Source: Saprospiraceae bacterium
GTDB taxonomy: Bacteria; Bacteroidota; Bacteroidia; Chitinophagales; Saprospiraceae
Direction: 5' to 3'
DNA length: 62,597 nt
Assembly: GCA_027488855.1 (NCBI GenBank)
Contig: JAIYAV010000391.1
Location: 1 to 62,597 of the forward strand
Positions 61,845 to 62,597 of the stretch are shown piece by piece. The position numbers and the translations under genes were made by a program. The notes under the pieces were generated by a model, which was given only the letters and a program-made list of their open reading frames with translations, did no database searches and was not told the DNA's origin. Each line of letters begins with the position of its first letter. Positions within the stretch are counted from its first letter, which is position 1.

Positions 61845-62267
61845 ATGCGTGATCCATTTGTAGTATCCAGTGTCACCTGGCACGAAGTACCTGATGAAGT
61901 GGCCATCGACAACATCAATCTGATTGAAGCCGCCTTGAAAGACCACTTAAAGCTCAGCGATTACGGGGAAATTGTGGGCATTGCCTTCATTTACATCATC
62001 GAACAAGATGACGAACATACCCATGTAGACAGCTTCAGTTACCGGCCTAAACGCAAGGAAATTTACACCCAAATGAGCCTGCCTTATGCTGTAGTTCAAC
62101 AATCCAGCCCAGAAGAAGTATTGCACATGATGGCTGCCAAATATGTGGACACCATGCAGGAGTATTTGAGCAAGAAAAAAATCCGCAATTTTGATGCCCA
62201 ACGCTTTGTCAAGGATGTACAGGAACTGTTTGAACGGCAAGACTGGTTGCACGCTATAGCTGCTTAA
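61845..62267 (+). CDS. Hypothetical protein, possible immunity partner
   Basis: The 140-residue protein is soluble and acidic, with a late helix-rich region (EEVLHMMAAKYVDTMQEYL, FDAQRFVKDVQELFERQDWL). It starts 11 bases after the toxin-like gene. Size, charge and position fit an immunity protein, but I recognise no named family. Confidence 0.5.
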   Translation: MRDPFVVSSVTWHEVPDEVAIDNINLIEAALKDHLKLSDYGEIVGIAFIYIIEQDDEHTHVDSFSYRPKRKEIYTQMSLPYAVVQQSSPEEVLHMMAAKYVDTMQEYLSKKKIRNFDAQRFVKDVQELFERQDWLHAIAA

Positions 62268-62303
62268 TTGAGTCTAATTGGCTGCGAAAGTGGGCAATAG
62301 AGA

Positions 62304-62320
62304 CCCGCACCTGTGGCGGG
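62304..62320. repeat. Small hairpin in the 62268-62467 gap
   Basis: CCCGC-acctgtg-GCGGG could be part of a terminator between two convergent genes. No T-run follows directly. The rest of the 200-base gap holds nothing else that I can support. Confidence 0.35.
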
Positions 62321-62467
62321 CGTGCATTTCGCGAAGGAAGGACAATAAGTTTGGCGGGATCTTCTTTTTGTAGCCTCCCAAAAACAACAATGCCCAACCA
62401 AACGCATCCGCGTCTAATTGGACATTGTCTGGCCACCTGTGCCGTATTCACCTAAGCCGAGCCAATT

Positions 62468-62597
62468 CTAGCTCAACTTTTGCTTGATCTCAACAATTTC
62501 GTACGCTTCAATCACGTCACCCTCCTTAATGTCGTTGAAGTTTTTGATCGACATACCGCATTCCAAACCGGACTTCACTTCACGCTGGTCTTCTTTG
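62468..62597 (-). CDS. infB: Translation initiation factor IF-2, C-terminal end (partial)
   Basis: The last 42 codons on the minus strand read [40 protein letters not shown] and LS before a [12 protein letters not shown] and the DVIEAYE ending are the conserved C-terminal block of IF-2. The 5' part lies beyond the window edge. Confidence 0.93.
   Translation of the reverse strand, partial: KEDQREVKSGLECGMSIKNFNDIKEGDVIEAYEIVEIKQKLS

Noticed and set aside
1-62597. tRNA or rRNA genes
   Set aside because: I looked in the intergenic gaps for cloverleaf and T-arm patterns and saw none; this is a visual check, not a covariance search.

Overview
The window reads as a chromosomal piece of a Bacteroidota bacterium, most likely a Saprospiria- or Chitinophagia-type lineage; the sequence does not fix the genus. 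Supporting signs are a type IX secretion C-terminal sorting domain, a PorD (DUF4835) gene, a NusG-like UpxY factor inside a capsule cluster, Bacteroidota-type rpoZ next to bamD and coaBC, BlaI/M56 sensor genes, and TAnnTTTG promoter boxes in place of E. coli-type -10 boxes.

Layout. 0-8.7 kb: a PD-(D/E)XK (Rpn/transposase-type) nuclease bracketed by two copies of one palindromic repeat, then LD-carboxypeptidase, acyl-CoA ligase, a T9SS cargo protein, an M28 peptidase and a CE15-type esterase. 8.7-25.2 kb: a one-direction exopolysaccharide cluster (regulator, lhgO, sugar aminotransferase, NDP-sugar dehydrogenase, upxY, UDP-sugar epimerase, cpsB-type phosphatase, wecB, wza, glf, wzc, a kinase-RapZ fusion, wzx, an SDR). 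No glycosyltransferase is visible in it. 25.4-29.6 kb: two tandem M56/BlaR1-like sensors under a BlaI repressor whose gene carries a 17-nt homopolymer. 29.7-41.2 kb: phosphatase, two RNA methyltransferases, a three-gene amidohydrolase operon and a GH3-beta-lactamase fusion. 41.4-44.9 kb: a Crp-type regulator, two YeeE/YedE sulfur transporters and an MBL-rhodanese protein, with two Crp-like palindromes. 45.2-46.8 kb: a ParA / repeat array / RHH-like protein module. 46.9-53.5 kb: SCO1, an outer-membrane barrel, an MBL exonuclease, porD, coaBC, rpoZ and bamD. 53.7-57.3 kb: the rplM-rpsI-rpsB-tsf-pyrH translation block. 57.9-62.3 kb: a defence-type island (MazF/antitoxin, a NACHT NTPase with a membrane segment, an HTH regulator, a possible toxin/immunity pair). 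The last 130 bases are the 3' end of infB.

The most striking signal is not a gene. At least a dozen intergenic gaps hold long inverted repeats. Their arms are built from short words (about 7-8 nt in the clearest families). Within a locus the two arms match perfectly or nearly so; between loci of one family the outer words can be quite different while the inner stem and loop are conserved. Family A (three copies in the polysaccharide cluster) has a conserved 31-nt loop. Family B (three copies) has a conserved loop of about 90 nt and brackets the Rpn-type nuclease. In families A, B and E the words contain TGA or TAG and repeat with a period that is not a multiple of three, so most arms put a stop in all three frames; six genes end inside such arms. 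I regard this repeat system, with the Rpn-type gene as a possible partner, as the best candidate here for something undescribed.
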